Part shown: positions 45,325 to 54,441 of the stretch, piece after piece
Position numbering within the stretch: position 1 is the stretch's first letter
Layout of the letters: each line of letters opens with the position of its first letter
Virus record (IMG/VR): IMGVR_UViG_3300023313_000001
Location: 124,001-188,000 of that record
Direction: 5' to 3' (one strand)
DNA from: a virus
Length of the DNA: 64,000 nucleotides
Position numbers and translations under genes: made by a program
Notes under the pieces: model-generated
Told to the model about the DNA's origin: nothing
What the model saw: only the letters and a program-made list of their open reading frames with translations
The model's database searches: none

Positions 45325-47082
45325 ATGCCTACACTTATATCACCAGGAGTATCCGTCACAGTAACTGATGAGTCATTCTACGTCCCGGCATCAGCCCCTA
45401 CAGTTCCTATGATAATCATAGCTACTGCAGAGAATAAATTACAACCTAATGGAATTAGTGCTGCAATAGGAACTCAAGAACATGATGTTATTCGAACTGT
45501 AACTTCACTAACTCAAAGTTCACAACTTTATGGGATTCCGAAATTCTTACAGACTGTAAGTGGTGAAGCTCAGCATGGAGACGCACGCAACGAGTATGGA
45601 TTGCTAGCATTAAACCAATTCTTAGGAATAGGTAATCGTGCGTATGTAGTCCGAGCAAACGTGAATTTAAACGATGACAGAAACGACATCATCAACATGT
45701 GGCTAGCCAGAACTAATGCAGCTGCTATCAATATTGAAGTACTATCCCAAGAATTCATTAACGAATTTAATGCTGCTAATGGGTATGTTACAGGCAATCC
45801 CCTATTCAAAGAGACTATTACTCGAGTAGAACTAGTTACACTAATGAACCAGGTAATGGTTGCTGTGTATGACAGTTATAACTTTAATAGCACTATTTTT
45901 GAAACAGATTTCGAGTCTAACCACAACCCACTGCTAGGTGGCACGGCTGCCCTCAACGTGTATGATGCAACATACACTACTGTAGTAGCATCGTTCCTAG
46001 GGTTTGAGGGAGCTGCTCTTGACTGGGAAACTAACAGCTTGGGATCGTTTGTTGGTCATACTACCGAATGGCTACCATCAGAAGCAAATACATTCTTGTC
46101 GGGCTTAGCTGATGACTTCGCATTCACTGTTGAATTTCTTAATTCAACAAGTCTAGGTGCAAATGATCCAGCTCGTCGATCAGCCATCGTTACCGCATTA
46201 CAAGCAACTGTAAATTCCCCAGATATTAGATCTGAAGCATACGAATTCAACTTAGTCTTATGTCCAGGATACCACGAACTCGTTGATGAAATGGCTACCT
46301 TAGTAACCGATATTTCGAATGAAGCTGTGGTAATAGCAGATTCTCCAATGAACATGGATCCTGATGCTGTTGTAGTATGGATGGATGATCCAGTCAGTGG
46401 TCGAGTATACAACGCAAATGTTGCATACTACTACAGTCATGGGTATGGCTCTAATTTAGATGGCACCAACGTTCTCGGAGCAGCATCTGGAGTTGCATTG
46501 CGTACCATTGCATTTAGTGACGATACTACTAGTGCAGTTTGGTTTGCACCTGCTGGTGCCCAACGTGGCGTAGTCACTGGCGTATCTCAAATGGGTTATT
46601 ACACTGGAATTGCTGGATCAGCGACCCAGTTCAATGAAGCGGTACTTAACGTAGGTCAACGCGACAATATGTATAAGGACCCTACCAAACTAAACCCAAT
46701 AACATTTTTACCAGGTCGTGGTATTGTAGTGATGGGTCAAAAAACGTCTCCAGCAACCGCTAGCGCACTAGATCGTATAAATGTTGTTAGATTGATGGCT
46801 CACATCAAACGTCAATTACGCAAAAATACATTTGCGTTTGTTTTCGAACCTAACGATCAGTTAACCAGAGATAATCTCAAAGCGATGGTGGACAACTTCC
46901 TAGGAGATTTGGTTGTTCGTAGAGGCTTATATGATTTCGCCTCGGTATGCGATGAGTCAAATAATACTCCAGACAGAGTAGATCGAAATGAAATGTACAT
47001 AGACATAGCACTCAAACCTGTTAAGGCAGCCGAGTTCATATATGTGCCAATCCGCGTTCTATCAACTGGTGCTAGTTTGTAA
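45325..47082 (+). CDS. gp18: Tail sheath protein gp18
   Basis: 585 residues from ATG 45325 (AAAGGAG 5-10 nt upstream). The frame is open to 45130, but those 65 codons overlap the opposing gene and lack sheath sequence. Start MPTLISPGVSVTVTDESFYVP is the classic sheath N-terminus. Typical later blocks: IGTQEHDVIRTVTSLTQ, YGLLALNQFLGIGNRAYVVR, NPITFLPGRGIVVMGQKT, DRINVVRLMAHIKRQLRKNT, FVFEPNDQLTRDNLKAMVDNFL. The contractile outer tube. T4 gp18 is 659 aa, so a slightly smaller outer domain. Confidence 0.95.
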   Translation: MPTLISPGVSVTVTDESFYVPASAPTVPMIIIATAENKLQPNGISAAIGTQEHDVIRTVTSLTQSSQLYGIPKFLQTVSGEAQHGDARNEYGLLALNQFLGIGNRAYVVRANVNLNDDRNDIINMWLARTNAAAINIEVLSQEFINEFNAANGYVTGNPLFKETITRVELVTLMNQVMVAVYDSYNFNSTIFETDFESNHNPLLGGTAALNVYDATYTTVVASFLGFEGAALDWETNSLGSFVGHTTEWLPSEANTFLSGLADDFAFTVEFLNSTSLGANDPARRSAIVTALQATVNSPDIRSEAYEFNLVLCPGYHELVDEMATLVTDISNEAVVIADSPMNMDPDAVVVWMDDPVSGRVYNANVAYYYSHGYGSNLDGTNVLGAASGVALRTIAFSDDTTSAVWFAPAGAQRGVVTGVSQMGYYTGIAGSATQFNEAVLNVGQRDNMYKDPTKLNPITFLPGRGIVVMGQKTSPATASALDRINVVRLMAHIKRQLRKNTFAFVFEPNDQLTRDNLKAMVDNFLGDLVVRRGLYDFASVCDESNNTPDRVDRNEMYIDIALKPVKAAEFIYVPIRVLSTGASL

Positions 47083-47112
47083 TATAAGCTTGACCACAAT
47101 ATCAATATAGAG

Positions 47113-47120
47113 TATAAATA
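47113..47120 (+). promoter_or_regulatory. Late promoter TATAAATA inside a terminator stem
   Basis: Exact consensus 34 nt before the endonuclease at 47154; its 3' half is part of the sheath terminator's left arm. Confidence 0.55.
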
Positions 47121-47152
47121 CCTCAATAAAGTGATTTATTGAGGTATTTTTA
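47116..47152 (+). terminator. Terminator after the sheath gene
   Basis: 15-bp perfect stem: AAATACCTCAATAAA (47116-47130), GTGA loop, TTTATTGAGGTATTT (47135-47149), then TTTA. Confidence 0.85.
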
Positions 47153-47153
47153 T

Positions 47154-48752
47154 ATGCAGGAAACGATACCATGCCAGATATGTGGAAAACACATGAAATG
47201 TATTGGGTGGAGACATTTACAACAACACAACACCACAGTTGACATATACAAACAACAATTTCCACAATCTCCTTTAAGGTCAGAAGCATCTACAGCTAGA
47301 AAATCGAAGTCTGCAAAACTTGCAAACGCCTCACGCAAGGGAGTAGCTAGATCTGATGTTGTGAAAACAAAAATATCACAAGCAAATAAAGGGAAGGATG
47401 CTTGGAATAAAGGCATAGGTATGTCTGACACTCAAAAACAAACACTTTCACAAACCAAGAAAGACCAATACGCAAATGGATCTACTATCCACTGGAATAC
47501 AGGCAATATAACTCCAAACGACGTCAAGAAAAAAATATCAGAAACAGCACTATCCCAATGTCGTACATACAGTGAACCTAGTAAACAAAAAAGACAATCT
47601 ACTATGCAGCAAAAATACGACGATGGATGGGTTCATCCTAGTCATCGTCCAGAGGTGCTTCAGCAACGCAAAAAAACAATGTTCGAACGATACGGCGTAG
47701 ATAATTTTATGCAACAACACATCAACCATTCGGTATTGTTAAAACTTAACGACCGTACCTGGTTAGAAGACCAACACATCACCCAACATAAACCAATCAC
47801 TCAAATTTGTAAGGATTTAGGATTACATTGGAAAAACAGCAATGCTATGGTTAAATCCCGGTTGCTTAAATTTGATATACCACAACAATATGACTTCTCA
47901 TGCTCTTATCCTGAACGTGAACTTAGAGACCTATTAACGGAATGGAATATACCCTTCATAGGGAATGATAGGACTCAGATTAAACCCAAAGAATTGGATA
48001 TATACATTCCATCCAAGTCAATAGCTATTGAATATTGTGGATTGATATGGCACTCGGATGCGTTTGTAGATAAGAACTACCACAAATTAAAAATGGAGCT
48101 ATGTGCTGCAGTAGGAATTAAGTTAATTACTATTTTTGAAGACGAGTGGTTGCATTGTCGTGATATAGTGATAAGTAAACTTCAACAGATACTTGGAATA
48201 TCAAACGATCAACGTATTTTTGCTCGCAACTGTAGTGTTATAGAAATTGAACACCAAACTGCTAAAGAGTTTCTGAACACTAATCACATTCAAGGATATG
48301 GACCATCTAGTATCAACTTAGGGTTGCATTATAATTCGGAATTAGTGGCAGTGGCAGCATATAAACGTGACGGATCCAGTGACTTTATACTAAACAGATT
48401 TGCAACATCGTGTAGTGTGATTGGCGGATTTACTAAGCTTGAACGGTACTTTGATCGTAATTACCATCCTACAATGGTGTCAACATTTGCTGACATGAGA
48501 TGGAGTATTGGAGACTTATACAAAAATACTGGATACACCTTAGTTAACCTGTTGCGTCCAGATTATGCATACATCGACAAATCTTCATTCACTAGAATAC
48601 ATAAATTCAACTTTCGACACCACAATTTACATAATATGTTGGACGTATACGACCCATTACTTAGCGAAACCGAGAATACCAGAGCTAATGGGATACACCG
48701 AATTTATAACTGTGGTTTAATGAAGTTTCAACGTACTAATATGTCCGAATAG
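47154..48752 (+). CDS. Free-standing Vsr-like homing endonuclease with NUMOD3-like motifs and GNAT-like domain
   Basis: 532 residues from ATG 47154; TTG 47139 lies in the terminator stem. N-terminal CQICGKHMKCIGWRHLQQH zinc finger, NUMOD3-like repeats (SEASTARKSKSAKL, KISQANKGKDAWNKG), RYGVDNFMQQ, an HTH (PITQICKDLGLHW), then Vsr-like PKELDIYIPSKSIAIEYCGLIWHS and IFEDEW. GNAT-like C-terminus: NHIQGYGPSSINLGLHYN, FADMRWSIGDLYKNTGY, RIYNCGLMKF. Located between gp18 and small genes leading to gp19. Confidence 0.85.
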   Translation: MQETIPCQICGKHMKCIGWRHLQQHNTTVDIYKQQFPQSPLRSEASTARKSKSAKLANASRKGVARSDVVKTKISQANKGKDAWNKGIGMSDTQKQTLSQTKKDQYANGSTIHWNTGNITPNDVKKKISETALSQCRTYSEPSKQKRQSTMQQKYDDGWVHPSHRPEVLQQRKKTMFERYGVDNFMQQHINHSVLLKLNDRTWLEDQHITQHKPITQICKDLGLHWKNSNAMVKSRLLKFDIPQQYDFSCSYPERELRDLLTEWNIPFIGNDRTQIKPKELDIYIPSKSIAIEYCGLIWHSDAFVDKNYHKLKMELCAAVGIKLITIFEDEWLHCRDIVISKLQQILGISNDQRIFARNCSVIEIEHQTAKEFLNTNHIQGYGPSSINLGLHYNSELVAVAAYKRDGSSDFILNRFATSCSVIGGFTKLERYFDRNYHPTMVSTFADMRWSIGDLYKNTGYTLVNLLRPDYAYIDKSSFTRIHKFNFRHHNLHNMLDVYDPLLSETENTRANGIHRIYNCGLMKFQRTNMSE

Positions 48753-48766
48753 TTAAATCAATAGAT

Positions 48767-48795
48767 CTTTCAACTCAACGCTAGTATAGTATAAT
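48767..48795 (+). promoter_or_regulatory. Possible sigma70-type promoter
   Basis: Perfect TATAAT (48790-48795) with a weak CTTTCA 17 bp upstream, before the gene at 48829. Confidence 0.35.
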
Positions 48796-48828
48796 ATCAA
48801 ATGTGTGAAATATTTAGGAGATATTGCT

Positions 48829-49143
48829 ATGGACATTAACATCCAACTACAAGAACTACATAATAAAAACGATACTATAGGGAATAGTATCAATGAAGGC
48901 ATAATGCAAGCATTCAACAATCTGGATGATTCTGATAGAGAATACATTCAAAATGAGATCCAAGAAGGAGTGATGATTGCATTGGTAGATCACTTCATGG
49001 CAAACGAGATTACAGACTTCCGAGCAACATGTGACTCGACTAACAATCAAGATGTCGCAAATACCATCAATGTAGATGTGTGGTTTACTATGGCTGGAGA
49101 GACATCCGAAACCCATATATCACGGACATGTACCATCTGTTGA
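48829..49143 (+). CDS. Small acidic protein of unknown function
   Basis: 104 residues from ATG 48829 (AGGAG upstream), MDINIQLQELHNKNDTIG onward. Acidic, helical N-terminal half (DDSDREYIQNEIQEGVM), beta-like C-terminus ending CTIC. Not recognised. With the next gene it forms an island between two oppositely oriented endonuclease genes. Confidence 0.65.
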   Translation: MDINIQLQELHNKNDTIGNSINEGIMQAFNNLDDSDREYIQNEIQEGVMIALVDHFMANEITDFRATCDSTNNQDVANTINVDVWFTMAGETSETHISRTCTIC

Positions 49144-49168
49144 CATAATCGGTTGATTTGAGTAGACT
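49140..49168 (+). promoter_or_regulatory. Sigma70-type promoter for the small HTH gene
   Basis: Perfect TTGACA (49140-49145), 17-bp spacer, TAGACT (49163-49168). Confidence 0.6.
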
Positions 49169-49231
49169 TATGTTCTCCCAAATTGTTCAACGTAACAATT
49201 TGGATTAACTCACTAACCGAAGGTAATACTC

Positions 49232-49468
49232 ATGACATCAAGTAATAACTCTAATAGTAAATCCAACAAGACCACTGTAATTAACCGAATCACTGCGTAT
49301 CTGGGCGGTCGAAAAACCAATGCAACCACTGTACAAATTATAAAAGCTGTTGGTGGTAATGTAGGAACGGTTAAAGCTCGATTATCCGACCTAACTCGCT
49401 CAGGAACTATCACTCGTGTGCTCAAGCAAAATAATGGCAAAAATGTGCCTACGTTCACTTTAAACTAA
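49232..49468 (+). CDS. Small winged-helix/HTH-like protein
   Basis: 78 residues. After a Ser/Asn/Lys-rich tail (SSNNSNSKSNK) comes NRITAYLGGRKTNATTVQIIKAVGGNVGTVKARLSDLTRSGTITRV, which reads as a helix-turn-helix with a small wing, similar to replication- or transcription-related winged helices. Its own sigma70-like promoter suggests early expression. Possibly a DNA-binding regulator; target unknown. Confidence 0.65.
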   Translation: MTSSNNSNSKSNKTTVINRITAYLGGRKTNATTVQIIKAVGGNVGTVKARLSDLTRSGTITRVLKQNNGKNVPTFTLN

Positions 49469-49494
49469 TCCAACTCCACAAGTAACCGCTGTAT

Positions 49495-49521
49495 AAAAAG
49501 ACAACTACATGTTGTCTTTTT
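49495..49521. terminator. Bidirectional terminator overlapping an endonuclease 3' end
   Basis: AAAAAGACAAC, TACAT loop, GTTGTCTTTTT; A-run on one side and T-run on the other. The minus-strand endonuclease stop codon (49505-49507) lies inside it. Confidence 0.85.
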
Positions 49522-51181
49522 TATTCCACACCCATACTGAATTACCACAATCCCAGATCCTGTCATAGCCATTGTTTACCATATTATCCCATTCCGTCAA
49601 TTCTACATCAAACATCTGTAGTCTATCTTTCAACTTATGTTTTTGGAATTGCATTCTACTGAACAAAACCAACCGATCTGAATTGTGGAAATACATATAA
49701 TTCGGTGGACTATAATGACTGAAACTGAAACTCAATTGCCCATACATAGCTCCAGTGTTCCACGATCTATCAGCGTATGACACTACAGACGATGGGTGGA
49801 TTTGTCTAATAAAATGTTTGAATAATTTAGATGCCCCACCAACCACTGTGGAGTCAATTTTTGAACAATACCTCAATAACTCGTACTCGTATTTGTTAGA
49901 GAATCTACTTTTACCAAACGTCATACATGCCACCAACTCACTACCATACATTAACCCGTATCGCACATGAGACTTACATGCCCGCTGTAGGTGGTTAACA
50001 TCTACAAAAATATTAGCAGCCTTAGAGCTAAGTTCTACAATAGTAGTTGACCGTCCATAGATTCTACTACCTGATACTCCCAATTTAGCTCGGATCCTTG
50101 ATTTTACCACAGACTGGTGCAGCACCCACTGGTCCTGGCGTAAATGTATCAACTGTATTCCTTGAGTATTACACATTTTGGTCTTCATCAAATGGTAATC
50201 TTTCGTCTTTCCTTTTGAGTCAGAATGCCAATATATTCCATTAAACTCTATTGCGATACCATGGTCTGGCAACACTATATCTAACTCATATGGTTTAATA
50301 ATACTCCGAACATGTCTATTTACTGTTACATTTAATGACTCCAAAAAAGAACAAACTTCGTTTTCTCCAGTAGAGTTGGATGATGACACCGGTAAATCGA
50401 AATATTTGAATCTGGACGTTAATAATGGTTGTGACACGTTTAATGTTTTCGCAATTTCTGTCAACGATCGTCCCTGCATATGTTGATCCAATAACCATTT
50501 CGGGTCATGCAGTTTTTCATATACATCTATCCAGTCATCTCCATTAAATCCCGTATATCTTGCCCAGGTAGCAGCACGTTCATATAACTCTCCCGAATGT
50601 AGGTGGTGTACACGAGTATGAGAGATCTGTTCTCGAACAGAATCCGTCATGGCATGTGTGGTACCGTAACGTTCCATACATGTTTGTTGTTTTTTATCTT
50701 GAGATTGAGTAGACGACACATTCCATTCGGTACCATACTTACGTAAATTAGTTTGCTTTAACTTAGCTTGCACTTGGGTAGACTGTAAAGCATGCTTTAC
50801 TCCCAACACGTTAAATCTATCTTCAGCCACCCTATGGGTCATTTTAAAATAATTGTCTACACCATAATGGTTCATAGTCGTCTGTTTACGCTTAGTTAAT
50901 AAATCACCACCCTCATGTACACATTTATTTGAGCAAAATTTGCGATATTCGTGTGTTGAATCATTCCAAGTAACTGTGCCAACCTTACAATGGGAACACA
51001 CTACCAACTCAGATTCCTTATGTATAATATGCCACATTCGCTGTCTCAGCCCAGATTTTATTGGTAGAAACAAGGTAGCCTTTTTAATAACATCATATTT
51101 TACGGTATTTAACTTGATCCAAGACCTAAAATTTGACAATGCTGATAGTTCTATAATTATTTCTTGTAATTTGTGGTCCAT
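49505..51181 (-). CDS. Free-standing Vsr-like homing endonuclease with GNAT-like C-terminal domain
   Basis: 558 residues. Zinc finger CSHCKVGTV ... CSNKC, repeats RKQTTMNHYGVDNYFK, LRKYGTEWNVSSTQ, CMERYGTTHAMT, an HTH (SLTEIAKTLNVSQPLL), Vsr-like KPYELDIVLPDHGIAIEFNGIYWHS, and the shared C-terminal domain (NHLQRACKSHVRYGLMYG, YADRSWNTGAMYGQLSF, YDRIWDCGN). Its closest look-alike is the gene at 43416, also on the minus strand. The last codons are encoded by the terminator hairpin. Located just before gp19. Confidence 0.85.
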   Translation of the reverse strand: MDHKLQEIIIELSALSNFRSWIKLNTVKYDVIKKATLFLPIKSGLRQRMWHIIHKESELVVCSHCKVGTVTWNDSTHEYRKFCSNKCVHEGGDLLTKRKQTTMNHYGVDNYFKMTHRVAEDRFNVLGVKHALQSTQVQAKLKQTNLRKYGTEWNVSSTQSQDKKQQTCMERYGTTHAMTDSVREQISHTRVHHLHSGELYERAATWARYTGFNGDDWIDVYEKLHDPKWLLDQHMQGRSLTEIAKTLNVSQPLLTSRFKYFDLPVSSSNSTGENEVCSFLESLNVTVNRHVRSIIKPYELDIVLPDHGIAIEFNGIYWHSDSKGKTKDYHLMKTKMCNTQGIQLIHLRQDQWVLHQSVVKSRIRAKLGVSGSRIYGRSTTIVELSSKAANIFVDVNHLQRACKSHVRYGLMYGSELVACMTFGKSRFSNKYEYELLRYCSKIDSTVVGGASKLFKHFIRQIHPSSVVSYADRSWNTGAMYGQLSFSFSHYSPPNYMYFHNSDRLVLFSRMQFQKHKLKDRLQMFDVELTEWDNMVNNGYDRIWDCGNSVWVWNKKDNM

Positions 51182-51183
51182 AG

Positions 51184-51191
51184 CATAAATA
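51184..51191 (+). promoter_or_regulatory. Late promoter CATAAATA for gp19
   Basis: CATAAATA 56 nt before the tail tube start, 3 nt beyond the endonuclease start on the other strand. Confidence 0.65.
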
Positions 51192-51239
51192 CCTCATATA
51201 ACCAAACAGTGCTACATATTATATAGGAGCAGTTAACCA

Positions 51240-51827
51240 ATGGCTACAATCAACAACATGGGTATTCCTGGAGTTGGAACAGGGATCCTTCAACCAAAAC
51301 TTAAAAACAGATGGCGTGTGACGTTCATCGGTATAGGTGCCGAAGGAGCTAGTTCTCAACCGTTATCTATGCAAGCTGTAACTATCACTAGACCTAGCTT
51401 AACATTTCAGGAAGTCGAATTACATCGATACAACTCTCGAGCGTATGTTGCTGGAAAGCATGAGTGGGAAATGTGCCAAGTTACATTGGAAGACGATGTT
51501 ACAGGATCTGCATCAAAGGTGATTAGTGACCAGATCTCGAAGCAACAATTCTTAATTGGCGCCGAAGGTCCATTCCTCGGAGCTGCTGAAGAAGGTTCCA
51601 TTTACAAATTTGCCACAAAAATAGAGATGCTGGATGGACAAGAACAATCAATCGAACGATGGGTGCTACAAGGTTGTTTTATTCAACAAGCAGACTACAC
51701 TGATCTAGATTTTGGTACAAGTGAAGCAGTAATGATCAACTTATCTCTTCGATTTGACCATGCGTTCCAAGAAATTGCTGGATACTCTGCAGGAGAAGGT
51801 GTGGCCCTTGGTGGTGCTGGCGCATAA
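51240..51827 (+). CDS. gp19: Tail tube protein gp19
   Basis: 195 residues. RWRVTFIGIGAEGASSQPLSMQAVTITRPSLTFQEVELHRYNSRAYV and HEWEMCQVTLEDDVTGSASKVI are typical of T4-like tube proteins, which stack as hexamers inside the sheath. T4 gp19 is 163 aa. GGAG precedes the start; followed by a strong terminator. Confidence 0.93.
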   Translation: MATINNMGIPGVGTGILQPKLKNRWRVTFIGIGAEGASSQPLSMQAVTITRPSLTFQEVELHRYNSRAYVAGKHEWEMCQVTLEDDVTGSASKVISDQISKQQFLIGAEGPFLGAAEEGSIYKFATKIEMLDGQEQSIERWVLQGCFIQQADYTDLDFGTSEAVMINLSLRFDHAFQEIAGYSAGEGVALGGAGA

Positions 51828-51848
51828 CCCTGTTAACTACATCGTAGT

Positions 51849-51875
51849 AAAAAAAGCCCCATTGGGGCTTTTTTT
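51849..51875 (+). terminator. Intrinsic terminator after gp19
   Basis: A7-GCCCC, ATT loop, GGGGC-T7. Confidence 0.93.
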
Positions 51876-51882
51876 ATACCTG

Positions 51883-51899
51883 CATAAATACCATAAATA
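51883..51899 (+). promoter_or_regulatory. Two tandem late octamers CATAAATA
   Basis: CATAAATA at 51883-51890 and again at 51892-51899, before the gene at 51915. The first is better spaced (25 nt). Confidence 0.6.
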
Positions 51900-51914
51900 A
51901 CTGGAGAAGTGTAC

Positions 51915-53390
51915 ATGTCATCTAACCCTGCATGTGATACATTAGAAGCTGCTAAAACTCAAGCATTCAACGATGCGATAAATTATAAAGACGCCTTTGG
52001 AAGTCCATCAACATGGACTGATGCTGTTTGGACAGAATATAATAGACTGATATCTATATACAACGATCGTAGCGCAGAATATGTGGATTGTTTGTTGGGT
52101 AAAAGTAAGAGCCCCGAGACACTTGCAGCTGAAGCTCGTGGGGACGATGGATCTCAACAAACACGAATATCCGCTGCCGGAAATGCGAGTGGACAACAGA
52201 CCCCTTGTGACCCAGCCAAATCTAGCGGAAATAACCCAGCATCACTAACTATCGTAGATCGTGCAAAAAATGCCTTTGGTAAATCTATAGGTCAACAAGC
52301 ATTCAATATGATACAAGATAAAGTGCCTGCATTCGCTGTAGGTGCTAATGTTAACTCAAACGTACGCGCGTTGGCAGATGCTGTGAATTCTGGGGTATCT
52401 AGTTATGCCACTTCAGGTGTTAACGCAGCTTTGGGAGACGTATACTCAGCAGCAGGAATCAATCCAAATGTGCTCCCAGCTAATCCAAATCAAGCGTCCA
52501 TCTTTGATAGTGGTAATACTGCTGCAAATTTTTTAGCAGACAGAATGATAGCAGGTACCATTGAAGCTGCTGATCTACCTGCTCCCATCAGTGCATTATC
52601 TAATATGGCTAATGTACAGCAAGCATCATCTGAAGTATCCACAGATATCACTTCACCTGGATGTGGAGTTAGTGCGTATGCACGTGACCTAATTGAATAC
52701 GCTCCAAAACACAATTTTATGTTTTTTGTGGAATTCACGTTTAACTCAGATTACACAGATATGGGAATTAAACGCCATCACAATACAGCATCAGATATCA
52801 AATTTCACATGTTAAGTCGCCAATTTACCAGACCTAACGTTAGTGTGGAGTATGAAGATGTTAATATGTACAACTTTCATACTAAGGTAGCTAAACGTGT
52901 GGTGTACGATCCCCTAAACATTAAGCTGTTTGATGATATTAAAAATGAATCCATTGTATTTTTAGAAAAATATCTCAAAGCTCGTAGTCCAGTGGCCAGG
53001 TATGACACCAATGGTTTATACGAAACAGCTGGAATGGATTATCAGTCTGCTAATGATGGCAACTTAACTGGATTAAACAACACTCAAGGATCATCGGCTT
53101 CTATGGGAGGGTATGTGAATGATAATAGATCTATACTCAAGCAAATCAGTGTGTATCATATATTTGGCGGTGGAAATAAAGTGAATAGATACACCTTCAT
53201 TAATCCAAAAATAATGCAATTTGATATGAGTGACTTTGATATGGAAAATGGCACAGAACCTGCGTCAATCGATATCCAAGTGGCATATGATTCAATGTTT
53301 ATTGAATCAGGACTCGACGTGTCCCTCAGTCAATTGGATCACGATTCTAGATTGGGTAAACGATTCCTAGGTAAATTTGGAAAACAGTAA
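51915..53390 (+). CDS. Tail-tube-like baseplate protein, putative gp54 analogue
   Basis: 491 residues from ATG 51915 (GGAG upstream; GTG 51909 also in frame). The N-terminal 240 residues are Ala/Ser/Asn-rich and low complexity. From about 265 (KHNFMFFVEFTFNS, HMLSRQFTRPNVSVEYEDVNMYNFHTKVAKRVVYDPLNIKLFDDIKN) the strand pattern matches tube-like proteins gp19, gp48 and gp54. gp54 starts the tube on the baseplate. The assignment is by pattern and exclusion, since gp48 appears to be at 15195; other tube-like junction proteins are possible. Confidence 0.55.
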   Translation: MSSNPACDTLEAAKTQAFNDAINYKDAFGSPSTWTDAVWTEYNRLISIYNDRSAEYVDCLLGKSKSPETLAAEARGDDGSQQTRISAAGNASGQQTPCDPAKSSGNNPASLTIVDRAKNAFGKSIGQQAFNMIQDKVPAFAVGANVNSNVRALADAVNSGVSSYATSGVNAALGDVYSAAGINPNVLPANPNQASIFDSGNTAANFLADRMIAGTIEAADLPAPISALSNMANVQQASSEVSTDITSPGCGVSAYARDLIEYAPKHNFMFFVEFTFNSDYTDMGIKRHHNTASDIKFHMLSRQFTRPNVSVEYEDVNMYNFHTKVAKRVVYDPLNIKLFDDIKNESIVFLEKYLKARSPVARYDTNGLYETAGMDYQSANDGNLTGLNNTQGSSASMGGYVNDNRSILKQISVYHIFGGGNKVNRYTFINPKIMQFDMSDFDMENGTEPASIDIQVAYDSMFIESGLDVSLSQLDHDSRLGKRFLGKFGKQ

Positions 53391-53392
53391 CT

Positions 53393-53836
53393 ATGGCGAA
53401 ATCTAAAACTGGATGGATGCAAGGACTATACACTCCAAACCACCCTGAAAAATATAAAGGTGATTTATCCAAAATCGTTTTTAGATCCTCGTGGGAGCTA
53501 ACCTTTGCTAAATTCCTGGATGGCAATCCAAATGTACTAGAGTGGGCCTCTGAAGAATTCCATATCCCGTATTTTAATCCAATCAAACAAAAAAATTCTC
53601 GATATTACCCTGATTTCTGGGTTAAATATAAAAACAAACATGGTGATATAATCCAAGAAGTGGTAGAAATAAAACCAAGCAACCAAGTCCAACGCCCGAA
53701 ACGAAATAATAAATACGAACAAGCCACGTGGTATACCAACATGGCTAAGTGGGAAGCAGCAATTCAATTCTGTAAGGGAAGAGGTTTAAAATTCCGAGTG
53801 CTTACAGAAAAAAGCATATTCAAAAATGGGAAATAA
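53393..53836 (+). CDS. gp4: Head completion protein gp4 (TnsA-like nuclease fold)
   Basis: 147 residues closely following T4 gp4: NHPEKYKGDLSKIVFRSSWELTFAKFLDGNPNVLEWASEEFHIPYFNP, YYPDFWVKYKN and VVEIKPSNQVQRPKR. E in SSWE, D in YPDFW and E-x-K in VEIKP form a PD-(D/E)xK site as in TnsA. gp4/gp50 acts in finishing filled heads before tail joining. Two bases separate it from the upstream stop. Confidence 0.93.
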   Translation: MAKSKTGWMQGLYTPNHPEKYKGDLSKIVFRSSWELTFAKFLDGNPNVLEWASEEFHIPYFNPIKQKNSRYYPDFWVKYKNKHGDIIQEVVEIKPSNQVQRPKRNNKYEQATWYTNMAKWEAAIQFCKGRGLKFRVLTEKSIFKNGK

Positions 53837-53842
53837 CACTAA

Positions 53843-54382
53843 ATGACTGATAATTTCGATAATTTTCAAAAGCAACAACTAGTTGAGAAACAAATACCTC
53901 ACCCGTGTGAGACTGTATTTGATATTGAAGATGGTTCAACAACTATTGTATCAGCCCCCCCAAGAACTACCAACTTAGTACAGCCAGACCACTACGATAC
54001 TAAAGATCAGGAAATTGAAGAACAATTCCAAGAAATATATGATAAGTCTATGGACACATTCGATGACATGCAGCGAGACATGGAGGGTATTGAAGGTAAG
54101 TACAAAGCTAGGAATGGTGAAGTTAGCGTGGCATTTTTAAACACTGCACTTAATGCTGCTAAAGAAAAAGCTCGTGTAAAAGAGCACAAAGATAAACTAT
54201 CACCACTACCAAATGATGGTAAGGTTGTGAATAACACTCAAATTAACGTATCCACTTCAGACATCATTAAAATGTTAGCTGATCGCAGAGATCCTGCGAA
54301 CAACTATGTCCCAGATGAGGAAGATCTTGTCACCCCACAAAGGACCACCATAAAAAGAAAGAAGAAAGATGATCCATCATAA
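53843..54382 (+). CDS. gp16: Terminase small subunit gp16
   Basis: 179 residues with the gp16 layout: acidic N-terminus, central long coiled coil (EEQFQEIYDKSMDTFDDMQRDM, then SVAFLNTALNAAKEKARVKEHKDKL), then VNNTQINVSTSDIIKMLADR, comparable to the T4 gp16 C-terminal segment, and a basic tail (TTIKRKKKDDPS). gp16 rings recognise DNA and stimulate gp17. Usually gp16 abuts gp17; here two genes intervene. Confidence 0.78.
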   Translation: MTDNFDNFQKQQLVEKQIPHPCETVFDIEDGSTTIVSAPPRTTNLVQPDHYDTKDQEIEEQFQEIYDKSMDTFDDMQRDMEGIEGKYKARNGEVSVAFLNTALNAAKEKARVKEHKDKLSPLPNDGKVVNNTQINVSTSDIIKMLADRRDPANNYVPDEEDLVTPQRTTIKRKKKDDPS

Positions 54383-54385
54383 ATA
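54378..54385 (+). promoter_or_regulatory. Late promoter CATAAATA
   Basis: CATAAATA overlapping the gp16 stop, about 57 nt before the lysine-rich repeat gene. Confidence 0.6.
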
Positions 54386-54441
54386 CTTTTGAACACACGC
54401 AAATAAGTGCGCAAACATTACCTTTCTAGGAGATACACTAA

